DNA from: UBA1858 sp963976865
GTDB taxonomy: Bacteria; Pseudomonadota; Gammaproteobacteria; UBA4575
Reading direction: 5' to 3'
Assembly: GCA_963976865.1 (NCBI GenBank)
Contig: CAXBLY010000002.1
Coordinates: forward strand, 248,001-312,000
DNA: 64,000 nt
Shown here one piece after another: positions 26,939 to 35,776 of the stretch. The position numbers and the translations under genes are program-made. Numbering within the stretch: position 1 is the first letter of the stretch; each line of letters opens with the position of its first letter. The notes below the pieces were generated by a model. The model saw only the letters and a list, made by a program, of their open reading frames with translations. It had not been told where the DNA came from and did not search any database.

Positions 26939-28064
26939 ATCGCTGGATTCCGTACTTACGCAGCTTTTCTACCAGTGTTGTTCTTCTCAAACCCAGTAGT
27001 TTAGCGGCTTGCGCCACTACACCGTCAGATGCTTCCAAGGCTTCTCTAATGTAATGCACTTCCAGATCACCTATATAGCTTTTGAGGTCAAAGCCTGCAT
27101 CAGGCAGGTGCCCATAGGATTGAAGAGCGTCATTTGGCTGTTCTGCTATAAATGGTTCTACCAGCTGTTCTATCAGTTCTACTTCACTATTTTCATTATT
27201 TGACGAAGTATTATTGACAGAAGCTTTATTACGTAACTTTTCAGGTAACTGCAGTGAGTCGATAGAGCTATTTGGGTAGAGAATACTCAGTCGTTCTATT
27301 AAATTTGATAATTCTCTCACATTACCAGGCCACGGATAGTTGGCCAGAATTTTGACTGCGTCATTAGTCAATGAGAAGTTGGCACCATTGTCTTTTTTCA
27401 ATCGATCTGTGATTGCGCAAATAAGCGCGGGAATATCTTCAACACGTCTGCGCAGTGGCGGCATATCAATTGGAAATACGTTTAAGCGATAGTATAAATC
27501 TTCACGGAACTCGCCACTGTTGACCATTTCTTCCAGATTACGGTGGGTAGCCGCAACTATACGAACATCGGCCTGTATGGGCTTCGTTCCGCCCACGCGC
27601 TCGTAGACTCTTTCCTGCAGCACCCGCAATAATTTTGCCTGCATCTGCAGGTCCATATCACCAATTTCATCGAGAAATATAGTGCCATGCTGTGCTAATT
27701 CAAAACGACCTTTATGCGCTGTAATGGCGCCTGTGAAAGCTCCTTTCTCATGACCAAATAACTCACTTTCCAATAACTCTGAAGGTATGGCCGCACAGTT
27801 GACGGGAACAAAGGGATTCTTGGCACGCTGTGAAAAAGAATGAACGGCTCTGGCAACCAGTTCTTTTCCGGTACCCGACTCGCCCAGGATTAATACATTG
27901 GCATTAGTGGAGGCAACGTGTTCAACCAGTTTACAGACATTTTGAATGGCATGACTATGACCATCTAAAAACGATTTACCACGACGTCTTCTCGCAGCGA
28001 CAGCTTCTTTATTTTCAGCACTGTCCTGATGTGTGTGCTGTTGATCTTTAATGACGCTTCTCAT
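26937..28064 (-). CDS. flrA: Flagellar master activator FlrA/FleQ lacking the N-terminal domain
   Basis: A 375-aa sigma-54 activator most like FlrA/FleQ. It has Walker A GESGTGKE (61-68), GAFTGA (108-113), the FREDLYYRLNVFPIDMPPLRRRVEDIPAL region, PWPGNVRELSNLIERLSIL, and a C-terminal Fis-type helix-turn-helix (AAKLLGLRRTTLVEKL). FlrA and FleQ are normally about 480-490 aa with an N-terminal receiver-like domain. Here that domain is absent: an in-frame TGA lies just before the ATG, and a good GAAGGGAA ribosome site supports this start. The first 35 residues are a charged tail with RRRR. It stands alone between two transcription units. Confidence 0.88.
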   Translation of the reverse strand: MRSVIKDQQHTHQDSAENKEAVAARRRRGKSFLDGHSHAIQNVCKLVEHVASTNANVLILGESGTGKELVARAVHSFSQRAKNPFVPVNCAAIPSELLESELFGHEKGAFTGAITAHKGRFELAQHGTIFLDEIGDMDLQMQAKLLRVLQERVYERVGGTKPIQADVRIVAATHRNLEEMVNSGEFREDLYYRLNVFPIDMPPLRRRVEDIPALICAITDRLKKDNGANFSLTNDAVKILANYPWPGNVRELSNLIERLSILYPNSSIDSLQLPEKLRNKASVNNTSSNNENSEVELIEQLVEPFIAEQPNDALQSYGHLPDAGFDLKSYIGDLEVHYIREALEASDGVVAQAAKLLGLRRTTLVEKLRKYGIQR

Positions 28065-28376
28065 AGTTCAATTTCCCTTCAGCATAACAATTACAAACAC
28101 TTTATTATTATAATTATTGTGTAGGGTTTTCTGACGCCCAACGACATCTTAATGTCACTAAAATCATATTCTAGTTTTGCTCTATAAACCAGTGAATTAT
28201 TAATAAATTACTTAACATATGACAAATATTAACTGCTATTTAGTTCTAAGTCCATGTATTCAATGTAATTATACTTAATTATTTTCATTTTTTTTGAATA
28301 TATTCAGACACTTACTCAATTTTACAAATTGTAAAAAAATGCGGCTTGACCAGACAATAGGTATAAATACTTAATT
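28065..28376. other. 312-base AT-rich gap upstream of flrA
   Basis: No gene is visible. The gap must hold the flrA promoter, but I find no convincing sigma-70 pair; the best (GTCAGA, 17 bases, TATAAT, minus strand, about 28107-28135) has a poor -35. Two perfect or near-perfect palindromes stand out: TGAATATATTCA (28295-28306) and TTTACAA-A-TTGTAAA (28321-28335). They could bind a regulator of the flagellar master gene. No fliT terminator is obvious. Confidence 0.4.
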
Positions 28377-28703
28377 CTACAAGCCCTGATTTTCTGCATA
28401 TTGTGTGCGACTTAACCGATTGGATTGTTTTTTACGGATATCCGTCAAAACTTCGTCACGCAGCTTTTCGCTAAACTTCAAAATGGTTTTATCCAGTTCA
28501 GCTAATCTCACCAGGTCATCCTTATAAGGCAGTGCCATCGTTTCAAAATTTTGACATTTTGATAGCGCTCTCACACACGCAGCACGCATACCTTCGTATT
28601 TGTCAGCTTCTTCTATGTTTCCGCGCTGTAGTGAGTTAATAATATTTTCACTAGCCTCAATCGCCTGATGAATTTGTTGCTGCAGTTCCTGAGATCCAAA
28701 CAT
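28377..28703 (-). CDS. fliT: FliT-like flagellar chaperone
   Basis: A 108-aa helical protein (QLQQQIHQAIEASENII, then DKYEGMRAACVRALSKCQN and RLAELDKTILKFSEKLRDEVL) ending in a basic tail. In order and size it matches FliT, the chaperone for the filament cap protein FliD, and it follows fliD and fliS as fliT does elsewhere. The sequence itself is weakly conserved in this family, so the name depends mainly on position. Confidence 0.75.
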   Translation of the reverse strand: MFGSQELQQQIHQAIEASENIINSLQRGNIEEADKYEGMRAACVRALSKCQNFETMALPYKDDLVRLAELDKTILKFSEKLRDEVLTDIRKKQSNRLSRTQYAENQGL

Positions 28704-28706
28704 GAC

Positions 28707-29108
28707 TTATCGACGTAATTCCTGAGGTATCAATACCCAGGCACCTTTAATTTCCTCAACCAGACCTTTCACTTCATCAAGAATCGCCACATCATTATGT
28801 GCATTAGCCTTGATCAACTGTCGCTGCATATAATCGTATAGGTCATCAAGATTACTGGCAATATCACCGCCCTGCTCTATATCCAGGGACATACGCAAAC
28901 CATCAAGGATATCCAGCGCCTTGGTCAGACGTATAATTTTCTCAACAATATCACCCTCTCGTATACAGTTTTTAGCTTCAGTAATTCGCACTGACAGTGT
29001 TTCCAGCAACAATCGAACCAACTCGTGTCCATTTGCCTGCTCTACCTGCCCATAAGCATCCATTTGTCTATAGCTTGCCAGTGCCTGATGAGAATTTAGT
29101 GAAGTCAT
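28707..29108 (-). CDS. fliS: Flagellin export chaperone FliS
   Basis: A 133-aa four-helix chaperone that keeps flagellin unfolded for export. The N-terminal helix has ALASYRQMDAYGQVEQANGHELVRLLLE, here with the core AYGQVEQANGHELV, the hallmark of FliS. DILDGLRMSLDIEQGGDIASNLDDLYDYM follows in the usual place. It is 15 bases past fliD and 3 bases before fliT. Confidence 0.95.
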   Translation of the reverse strand: MTSLNSHQALASYRQMDAYGQVEQANGHELVRLLLETLSVRITEAKNCIREGDIVEKIIRLTKALDILDGLRMSLDIEQGGDIASNLDDLYDYMQRQLIKANAHNDVAILDEVKGLVEEIKGAWVLIPQELRR

Positions 29109-29123
29109 TAATATGTCCCTTTA

Positions 29124-30491
29124 TTATGATTGGTTTAATGTTGGCAGATTTGCCAGCTGTTGTGTTAGGAAAGAGCTCGTTGAATTTAACCTGCTAAGCA
29201 ACCCGTCCAAGGAACTGAATCTAGCACGCACTCTCGCTTCAACATCTTCCAGACGAAGTTCATAGCGCTCTATGTCATCGTCGAGTCTGGCTCTTTCTGT
29301 ATTTAATCCTTCTGTCCTGGTACTAATAATCCCATCACTATCTGTATAGCTTTTGATGACGGATTCCAGTGATGCAATAAAACCGGTTTCTGTGTTGGTA
29401 AAAATATTCTGTATTTCGTCTATATCTGTTGCCACAACTTCGTTAAATTTTTCCTCATCGAAACTAAGCACACCATCCCGGTCAAAACTTAATCCAATCT
29501 GAAATAAATAACTGATATTTGAGGATGAATCATTATAAGAATCTGAAAACAGCCCTCTCACTCTTGATTCAATATTTAATAATGTATTTTCACCTGATAA
29601 GGAAGTATCACCCTGCACATTTAGTGTCGTGACCAGCTCGTTATAAGAGGAAACCAGTGCCGCAATTGATGTTCTGGCAATGCCCAGATTCTCAGACACT
29701 GTCACTGACGCAGTTCCAAGGCCCGATAAATTAAGCGTTACCCCCTGAATGACGTCAGAAATTTCATTTGTGCTACGAGTTACAGCAAAGCCATCAACAT
29801 TCAGTGTCGCATCCTGCGCCGCATCAAGTTCCTGAATTCCGAACAACAAACGCGAAAGCCCCGCATCATCAGTGTCACCAAGCGGGTTTAATAATGTCGT
29901 ATCATCGTCAGATACAGTCAATTCAATCTCATTCGCGAGTCCAGATTCACTTGAAGTAAGGACAAGTTTGCTACCTTCATCTATATTGATAATACTGGCC
30001 TGAACACTTGTATTACCGCTGCTTGCATTAATCGCATCACGGATTTGCTCAAGCGTATTATTTTCATCCGTGATATCGACAGTGAAATTCTCGTCACCTA
30101 CTGTAAATGCCAGTTGCCCGGTACCAATGACCTCTGTAGCACTGGTAAAACTTTGCGTGGCTAATTTGTGATTTTGGGCTAACTGGGTCACCTCAACATT
30201 ATTAGAACCGCTCACTGCTGATTGCGTTCCAGTGGCTGTAAAAATTGAATCATCGCTGGATGAAGCAGTAACCTCTCTAAACGCATCCGACGAAGACAGT
30301 GCGCTAACAGACGTTTGAAATGATGATAGAGATCCCTGTAGCTGCCCAAATGCACTGATTTTTACATCGAGGTTTCCCTGGCGAACCTGAAGTAATTGTA
30401 TAGGTCTTGACTCAGCAGCAAGTAAATTGTTGACTAGCGCTTCAAGATCAATTCCAGATCCAACGCCAAGTGATGTAATAGAACCAGCCAT
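29124..30491 (-). CDS. fliD: Filament cap protein FliD
   Basis: A 455-aa hook-associated protein 2. The N-terminal domain begins ITSLGVGSGIDLEALVNNLLAAES, the typical SGLASGID-like start. A repeated fold with FTVDITDENNTLEQIRDAIN follows, and the C-terminal domain ends with a coiled coil (RTEGLNTERARLDDDIERYELRLEDVEARVRARFSSLDGL) and SFLTQQLANLP. The cap pentamer guides flagellin folding at the tip. A probable sigma-54 promoter lies 45-60 bases before the ATG. Confidence 0.95.
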   Translation of the reverse strand: MAGSITSLGVGSGIDLEALVNNLLAAESRPIQLLQVRQGNLDVKISAFGQLQGSLSSFQTSVSALSSSDAFREVTASSSDDSIFTATGTQSAVSGSNNVEVTQLAQNHKLATQSFTSATEVIGTGQLAFTVGDENFTVDITDENNTLEQIRDAINASSGNTSVQASIINIDEGSKLVLTSSESGLANEIELTVSDDDTTLLNPLGDTDDAGLSRLLFGIQELDAAQDATLNVDGFAVTRSTNEISDVIQGVTLNLSGLGTASVTVSENLGIARTSIAALVSSYNELVTTLNVQGDTSLSGENTLLNIESRVRGLFSDSYNDSSSNISYLFQIGLSFDRDGVLSFDEEKFNEVVATDIDEIQNIFTNTETGFIASLESVIKSYTDSDGIISTRTEGLNTERARLDDDIERYELRLEDVEARVRARFSSLDGLLSRLNSTSSFLTQQLANLPTLNQS

Positions 30492-30536
30492 TTAATTCCT
30501 TAATCTGTGATTGTGAATATATTGACTTATATGCTT

Positions 30537-30551
30537 GCAAAGATAATGCCG
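30537..30551 (-). promoter_or_regulatory. Probable sigma-54 promoter of fliDST
   Basis: On the minus strand the site reads CGGCAT-TATCT-TTGC, with GG and GC ten bases apart. The GGCA and TTGC parts match; the outer bases of the -24 box do not. Transcription would start near 30525, 34 bases before fliD, allowing the cap and chaperone genes to be expressed before the sigma-28-driven flagellin. Confidence 0.5.
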
Positions 30552-30558
30552 ACTCGGT

Positions 30559-30942
30559 TCACCCTTCGTCAGCTAATATAATTCCAGTGGGAACTGGCGC
30601 GTTATCGAAGTTTTCTCTCACAAGTTTGGCAATAACAAGTAATTCCTCTGGTGGTATCTGGCGGACAATTTTGCCGGTTTCCGGCTCACGCACGGTAATA
30701 ATGACTCTTCCACTTGACTCATCCACCGTAAATTCAAGATTACGATCCAGCTGTTTTACAATGTCATTGACCTGCTTTGCTGCCTTCATAATATCTGCAG
30801 TAGTCGTCGGTTTTTGTTCAAATTCCTGTTTCTCAAATACCTGCGCATTAATCGCGACCACATTTCCTGCCGTCCGATTTACACTTGTCAAATTGGACTG
30901 CGGTCGTGCAATTCCACCTAAGGATGTCACATCAGTCGTCAT
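30559..30942 (-). CDS. flaG: FlaG family protein
   Basis: A 127-aa protein with the FlaG domain in its C-terminal half (LDRNLEFTVDESSGRVIITVREPETGKIVRQIPPEELLVIAKLV, parts: LEFTVDESSGRVIITV and IVRQIPPEELL). FlaG affects filament length in Vibrio and Pseudomonas by an unclear mechanism. A good AGAAGG ribosome site precedes the ATG. It is downstream of flagellin, beyond the fliC terminator, so it is either a read-through gene or has a promoter I cannot see. Confidence 0.92.
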   Translation of the reverse strand: MTTDVTSLGGIARPQSNLTSVNRTAGNVVAINAQVFEKQEFEQKPTTTADIMKAAKQVNDIVKQLDRNLEFTVDESSGRVIITVREPETGKIVRQIPPEELLVIAKLVRENFDNAPVPTGIILADEG

Positions 30943-30972
30943 CGTTAATACCTTCTTATTTGACCTTTAAAA

Positions 30973-31002
30973 TTGTGCTCGGCCAACCATGACCGAGCAC
31001 AA
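30973..31002 (-). terminator. Rho-independent terminator after fliC
   Basis: GTGCTCGG and CCGAGCAC form a perfect eight-base stem, extended by two T-A pairs, around a ten-base loop. It lies eight bases after the flagellin stop codon. On the minus strand AATTTTAAAG follows, a short U-tract. Its strength is moderate, so partial read-through into flaG is plausible. Confidence 0.75.
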
Positions 31003-31010
31003 AACCTATA

Positions 31011-32393
31011 TTACTGAAGTAAAGATAATACTGACTGTGGCAATGTGTTCGCCTGGGCGACAATCGATAAACCAGCCTGTTGTAGAATCTGTCCTCGAGT
31101 AAGTTCAGCAGTTTCAGCTGCAAAATCAGCATCCTGAATCCTTGAACGTGCAGCTGTCAGGTTTTCAGAAGTAATTTGCAGATTTGAAATTGTAGATTCA
31201 AAACGAGTTTGAACCGCACCCAACTCAGATCGCAAAGTGTTTACCTGGCTTAATGCAAAATCCAGAGTAAGCAGCGCTGCAGTTGAATCCGCCTGTGTTA
31301 ACACATTAGTGTTAGTCACAGACTGGTCTGTTTGAGATGCACCCAAGGCAGTTGCAGCCACTCCATTACTTGAACCTTGCACAGCAAATGTACCAGTTGC
31401 AGTATAGGCTTGGCCTACATTACCCGCTAATACAAGACCGGCACTGTATGTCTCAGCCGCACCACCAAGGTTTGTGCCACCTGCAACAACAATATCGGTA
31501 CCGTCCGAATTGGAAAGTGTTAATGTATTACCAGCACCTGCAGCCGCGGTTACACCTGTTTGACCCGTTAATGCATTAATTGCTGAAACGTTAGCGTCCC
31601 TGTTTGCAGTTGATGAACCCGCTAGCAATGTTACCGATACACCATTAATAGTAGCAGTCCCTGCAGTTTGTGCTAAATCTTCTGTGAGTACCGTGGTTGC
31701 CCGTTGGGCAGACACTCCAGACAAAGATGTCACCTCATTAACTGCTTGCGCGATATCATTCACTGAATCACCAGCAGACAATCCTGACAGATCTACTGAA
31801 ATACCATTAATCACCAGGTTATCTGCTGCAATAGCAGCATCAATACCTGTTTGGTCAATTGAACCTGATGATGAAACTCTCGCACCCAGAACATCAGAAC
31901 GCGCATCTACACCATCAACCGAGATTGTCTGGTTTTGATTGGCACCAACCTGGAAGCTCAGACTTGAAGAAGATCCATCAAGAACATTTTGTCCGTTAAA
32001 CTGGGTAGTAGTTGCGATACGGCGTACTTCTGCAATTAGCTGTTGTACCTCATTATTGATCGCACCGCGATCAGATGCAGAGTTTGTATCGTTAGCAGAC
32101 TGTACGGCCAGCTCACGAATACGTTGCAAGGCACTAGTTGATGTACTCAAACCACCTTCAGCTGTTTGTGCAAATGAAATACCGTCATTCGCATTTCGAA
32201 TTGCCTGGTTGAGACCTCGAATTTGAGATGTAAATCGCTCTGCAATTGCTAGTCCTGCAGCATCATCTTTAGCACTATTAATACGAAGACCAGATGACAA
32301 ACGCTGTAGGGAAGTCCCCAATGCATTCTGCGATTCGTTTAGGTTTCGTTGAGCATTCAACGAGAATAAGTTTGTATTTACAATTTGTGGCAT
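31011..32393 (-). CDS. fliC: Flagellin FliC
   Basis: A 460-aa filament protein. The N-terminal D0/D1 segment (VNTNLFSLNAQRNLNESQNAL, LSSGLRINSAKDDAAGLAIAERF) and C-terminal segment (LTAARSRIQDADFAAETAELT, ILQQAGLSIVAQANTLPQSVLSLLQ) are fully conserved. The middle (about 170-360) is Ala/Thr/Gly/Asn-rich and variable. Only one flagellin gene is present in the window. It has its own sigma-28 promoter, a leader of about 85 bases, and an AAAGGAGC ribosome site. Confidence 0.98.
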   Translation of the reverse strand: MPQIVNTNLFSLNAQRNLNESQNALGTSLQRLSSGLRINSAKDDAAGLAIAERFTSQIRGLNQAIRNANDGISFAQTAEGGLSTSTSALQRIRELAVQSANDTNSASDRGAINNEVQQLIAEVRRIATTTQFNGQNVLDGSSSSLSFQVGANQNQTISVDGVDARSDVLGARVSSSGSIDQTGIDAAIAADNLVINGISVDLSGLSAGDSVNDIAQAVNEVTSLSGVSAQRATTVLTEDLAQTAGTATINGVSVTLLAGSSTANRDANVSAINALTGQTGVTAAAGAGNTLTLSNSDGTDIVVAGGTNLGGAAETYSAGLVLAGNVGQAYTATGTFAVQGSSNGVAATALGASQTDQSVTNTNVLTQADSTAALLTLDFALSQVNTLRSELGAVQTRFESTISNLQITSENLTAARSRIQDADFAAETAELTRGQILQQAGLSIVAQANTLPQSVLSLLQ

Positions 32394-32483
32394 TTTACCA
32401 GCTCCTTTAAAAAGTTTCTTTCCTTAACAGGAAACACTCCGACTCTGCAGAGCTTAAGTGCTCCCGCGTTGCCATTGTCAAAC

Positions 32484-32510
32484 GTATCGGCACTGCAAAA
32501 AAAATCTTTA
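32484..32510 (-). promoter_or_regulatory. Sigma-28 (FliA) promoter of fliC
   Basis: Read on the minus strand: TAAA (32507-32510), 15 bases, GCCGATAC (32484-32491). This matches the sigma-28 consensus except for the last base. Transcription would begin near 32477. The leader between this site and the fliC ATG contains a TTTCCT/AGGAAA hairpin (32419-32434) just before the ribosome site and a CTCTGCAGAG palindrome, which could affect translation. Confidence 0.9.
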
Positions 32511-32620
32511 AGGGAATTTGATAAAAAAAGTGATAAACGGATAAGAAATTATATTGACTTTTTATTTTCTGATTTCACAGATAAGAAATTCTTTAATGGA
32601 GATTTGACCATCGGAAAGCA

Positions 32621-32643
32621 TTTCATGACGAGTGGTCATGAAA
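32621..32643 (-). terminator. Hairpin just after flgL, possible terminator of the flg operon
   Basis: TTTCATGAC and GTCATGAAA form a perfect nine-base stem with a five-base loop (GAGTG on the plus strand), eight bases past the flgL stop. There is no clean U-run behind it on the minus strand (TGCTTTCC follows), so it may act as an RNA 3'-end stabiliser or a weak terminator that separates flgKL from fliC. Confidence 0.45.
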
Positions 32644-32650
32644 ATAATAT

Positions 32651-33850
32651 TTACAGGAAGTTAAACAGATTCAGGTTTTGCACGCGTGAAAAAGTTGCCT
32701 GAACCGCTTCCAGCGAGGTGATTTCAAACGTTAACTGGCTGATGGCTTCTGCCAGATCCAGATCTTCTACTTCTGACAAGGTCTGTTGTAACACAAGCTT
32801 TGCACTTGAAGACTCTGTATCTGCAGAGTCCAGTGAGTTCTGGCGTGTACCCACTGTTGTCCTTATATTAAGAATATTACCTATCGCCTGATCGATGTCA
32901 CCCAACGCATTCTGCAACCCCTGCTGTAATTCGGCTTCCTGCGACGGACCAGAAGGAGAGATTTCCAGTGTATTAATAAGATTGGAGATTGTTGTAAACA
33001 CATCCTGGTTTCGACTCGCCTGGACTACAAATTCATCACCCGCATTGACTTCACCGGAAACAGACACATCAATGCCATTAAAGCTAATGGATGTTCCACC
33101 TGTATAGGGTTGCGCAGATAATACGGTTGCAGCAGTTGTGTCATTCACCACATCAAAAGTAGTCGCCGACGTAAATACAATTCTAAAGTCATGCGGTAAA
33201 AAACTGGCATTATCAACCACACTGCCTGCACTGATTGTACCTCCACCCGTGTTACCCACACTCACATTCGTTGAAAATGAACCATTACCATTGCGTATTT
33301 TCTGAAAAACCTCATAACCAGACTCACCAATATCGACAACCCGATTGGAAGATATTTGTAAATTTAATGGCGACTGATCACCATTATAAGTAGCACCTCC
33401 CGGTGTCAGTGTAAATGGCCTGGTTTTACCTTTACCGCCAGAGAATAAGTATTCGCCATTGCCATCTCTGGTGTTGGCATAGTCCAGCAGTTCTTCCAGT
33501 CTTTGGTTAATTTCAGTTTTAATAATATTTCTGGTTTCATCTGTCTGTGTACTGGAATTAGCCTGAATAGTCAGGTCCCGAATACGCTGCAGATTATTGT
33601 TAACACTTGTCAAAGTAGCATCCATCAGGCCTAACTGTTGATTAGCGAAGCCACGATTGCGCTCAAACTGATCCAGGCGTGAAATCGCCTGATTAAGGTC
33701 TACAGATCGCGCTGCTTCAGCCGGCGCATCCGATGGACGCAATAACTTTTTACCAGAGCCAACCTGAGCCTGTAAGCCCGCAATCTGAGAAAGATTCTCC
33801 TGAATATCCTGTACAGCCCGCTGGTAATATACCGACGTTGAAATTCGCAT
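32651..33850 (-). CDS. flgL: Hook-filament junction protein FlgL
   Basis: A 399-aa junction protein (HAP3). The N-terminal helix region reads MRISTSVYYQRAVQDIQENLSQIAGLQAQVGSGKKLLRPSDAP, with the core QVGSGKKLLRPSDAP typical of FlgL. The flagellin-like C-terminus is AISQLTFEITSLEAVQATFSRVQNLNLFNFL. A middle module (about 225-275: TTFDVVNDTTAATVL, FNGIDVSVSGEVNAGDEF) also occurs in FlgK. It starts three bases beyond flgK. Confidence 0.95.
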   Translation of the reverse strand: MRISTSVYYQRAVQDIQENLSQIAGLQAQVGSGKKLLRPSDAPAEAARSVDLNQAISRLDQFERNRGFANQQLGLMDATLTSVNNNLQRIRDLTIQANSSTQTDETRNIIKTEINQRLEELLDYANTRDGNGEYLFSGGKGKTRPFTLTPGGATYNGDQSPLNLQISSNRVVDIGESGYEVFQKIRNGNGSFSTNVSVGNTGGGTISAGSVVDNASFLPHDFRIVFTSATTFDVVNDTTAATVLSAQPYTGGTSISFNGIDVSVSGEVNAGDEFVVQASRNQDVFTTISNLINTLEISPSGPSQEAELQQGLQNALGDIDQAIGNILNIRTTVGTRQNSLDSADTESSSAKLVLQQTLSEVEDLDLAEAISQLTFEITSLEAVQATFSRVQNLNLFNFL

Positions 33851-33853
33851 ATC

Positions 33854-35755
33854 TTATCTCCCAACTACACTCAATAACGTCTGAAACAATTCATCGCTGG
33901 CAGCAATGACTTGTGCTGCTGCCTGATAGGCTTGTTGAAATTTAGTCAGATTCACAGCTTCTTCATCCAGATTTACTCCCGAGACGCTTTCTTTGGCCTG
34001 GACTGAATCTTCCAGCAGCCTGTTTTGAGCGTTGCTATTTAATTCTGCCTGGCGAGTAACTGTTCCCACTCTGCCAACCAGACCACCATAGGTTTCCTGA
34101 TAACTACTACTCCCTCCTACGGTATCGGCCGTTTGCAGTCCAATTAAAGCAATTGCATTAGTATTATCAGACACAGCACTGGTATTGCGTTCAATGACGA
34201 AAACATCAGCATTCTGCACAGGTCCTTCGATGTTTACACGTATGCCGTTAAAGTCTATGTCTGCTCCACTTGTATAGGTGACACCTGCAGCAATACTGAC
34301 TCCATCAGTAACATTGAAAATATCAAAAGTTGTCGCGGGCGTATTAAATCGAATCTCTACCGTGTCAGTCAGATCCGGATTGGTAATATCCAGCACCTGG
34401 GGAGGGCTAATAGCGGCATCGCCCAGATTATTTAATTGTGCACTTGTTCTAACGGGTGAAGCGGCTGCAAAGTCATCTGTACGAGTAACCAGTACATCGA
34501 TTTGACTGGCACCCTGTCTCGTGGGACGAATTAAAAAACGATCACCTGCATTTGCACCTGCACCAACATCTATCTGCACACCATCAACTGTGAATGAGCT
34601 GGCTGCTGACACAGTGGTAACACCATCATCCAGTCGAGTGAGTGTATAATTTGCACCATCGTAACTAAGACTATAGTCGGATGATGTCAGCGCCCTAAAG
34701 TCTGTAATGGTTCCGGTTACACTGGCACTGCCAGTATTATTTGTATTACCAATCACTTCTACAGGGCCAGAAGCAAAGAAATCTGTGCCAATCGCGCCTG
34801 TTAATGTTTGACCAACATTGTGTTGTTCATTAAATGTACCTGCCAGCACTGTTGCTATACGCCCCAGTTCATTTCTTATAGAACCCAGTTGTTCATTTTT
34901 AAATTCCAGCAGGCCAGACAGTCGACCACCGGAAATTGAATTAGTGATATCTGCATTGCCGGAAAATGACTGATAGGCAATACGTGTTACAGATGCATCA
35001 GAAGGATCAGGCACTGCAACCAGCGTTTGAGAATTTCCACCCACTACAATACTTTGACCATTACCGATGAATACGCTTAATGAACCATCTTCCTGTTCCA
35101 GAGTTTTCACTGAAATAATTTCTGAAAGTTCAAGTACCAATTGGTCACGCTGATCCAGCAGATCATTGGGGCGTTGACCTGACGAGGTAACACTTTGTGC
35201 TTCAACAATTTTTTGATTTAAATCAGCAATACCTGTCGCGATATTATTCAGGTCCTGAATGTTTTCACTTATTCCCACCCTGATATCACTATCGATCGCT
35301 GCCAATTGGGATTCAATATTGGAAAACCTCGACACCAGCGATTCTGCAGAACTTAACACTACCTGGCGAGTCGAACTGGAGCTGGGGTCAATTGACAAAT
35401 CCTGCACGCTATTGAAAAAATTCTGCAATGATGGCGCCAAACTGCCATCACCATCTGCAAGCAAATTATCCACACGCGAAGCCAGATTACTAATCGCATC
35501 AAGCCTGCCAGCTTCTGTGGAAGCAGCACGTAACTGCTCAGTTAAAAATTCACTTTCAATACGCTGTATATTTGCAACACGAGTACCTTTTCCGATAAAG
35601 CCAAAACCAAAACCTTGTGGTTGCAGGGTCGTGAAATTGACTTCCTGACGACTGTACCCCGGCGTTGTTGAATTTGCGATATTATTAGACGTCGTTGCTA
35701 ACGCTGTCTGAAAAGCTCGTAATCCTGTTACGGCAGTATCTAATGGTCCAGCCAT
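33854..35755 (-). CDS. flgK: Hook-filament junction protein FlgK
   Basis: A 633-aa HAP1. It begins with the rod-type motif LRAFQTALATTSNNIANSTTPGYSRQEV and ends SGVNLDEEAVNLTKFQQAYQAAAQVIAASDELFQTLL, both standard. Two copies of a beta-rich module are visible in the middle (FTVDGVQIDVGAGANAGDRFLI and FDIFNVTDGVSIAAGVTYTSG with FNGIRVNIEGPVQNADVFVI), related to the one in FlgL. It follows flgJ after a 21-base gap, too short for a separate promoter of the sigma-28 type. Confidence 0.95.
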   Translation of the reverse strand: MAGPLDTAVTGLRAFQTALATTSNNIANSTTPGYSRQEVNFTTLQPQGFGFGFIGKGTRVANIQRIESEFLTEQLRAASTEAGRLDAISNLASRVDNLLADGDGSLAPSLQNFFNSVQDLSIDPSSSSTRQVVLSSAESLVSRFSNIESQLAAIDSDIRVGISENIQDLNNIATGIADLNQKIVEAQSVTSSGQRPNDLLDQRDQLVLELSEIISVKTLEQEDGSLSVFIGNGQSIVVGGNSQTLVAVPDPSDASVTRIAYQSFSGNADITNSISGGRLSGLLEFKNEQLGSIRNELGRIATVLAGTFNEQHNVGQTLTGAIGTDFFASGPVEVIGNTNNTGSASVTGTITDFRALTSSDYSLSYDGANYTLTRLDDGVTTVSAASSFTVDGVQIDVGAGANAGDRFLIRPTRQGASQIDVLVTRTDDFAAASPVRTSAQLNNLGDAAISPPQVLDITNPDLTDTVEIRFNTPATTFDIFNVTDGVSIAAGVTYTSGADIDFNGIRVNIEGPVQNADVFVIERNTSAVSDNTNAIALIGLQTADTVGGSSSYQETYGGLVGRVGTVTRQAELNSNAQNRLLEDSVQAKESVSGVNLDEEAVNLTKFQQAYQAAAQVIAASDELFQTLLSVVGR

Positions 35756-35776
35756 ATTAAATGTTTCCTATCAATG

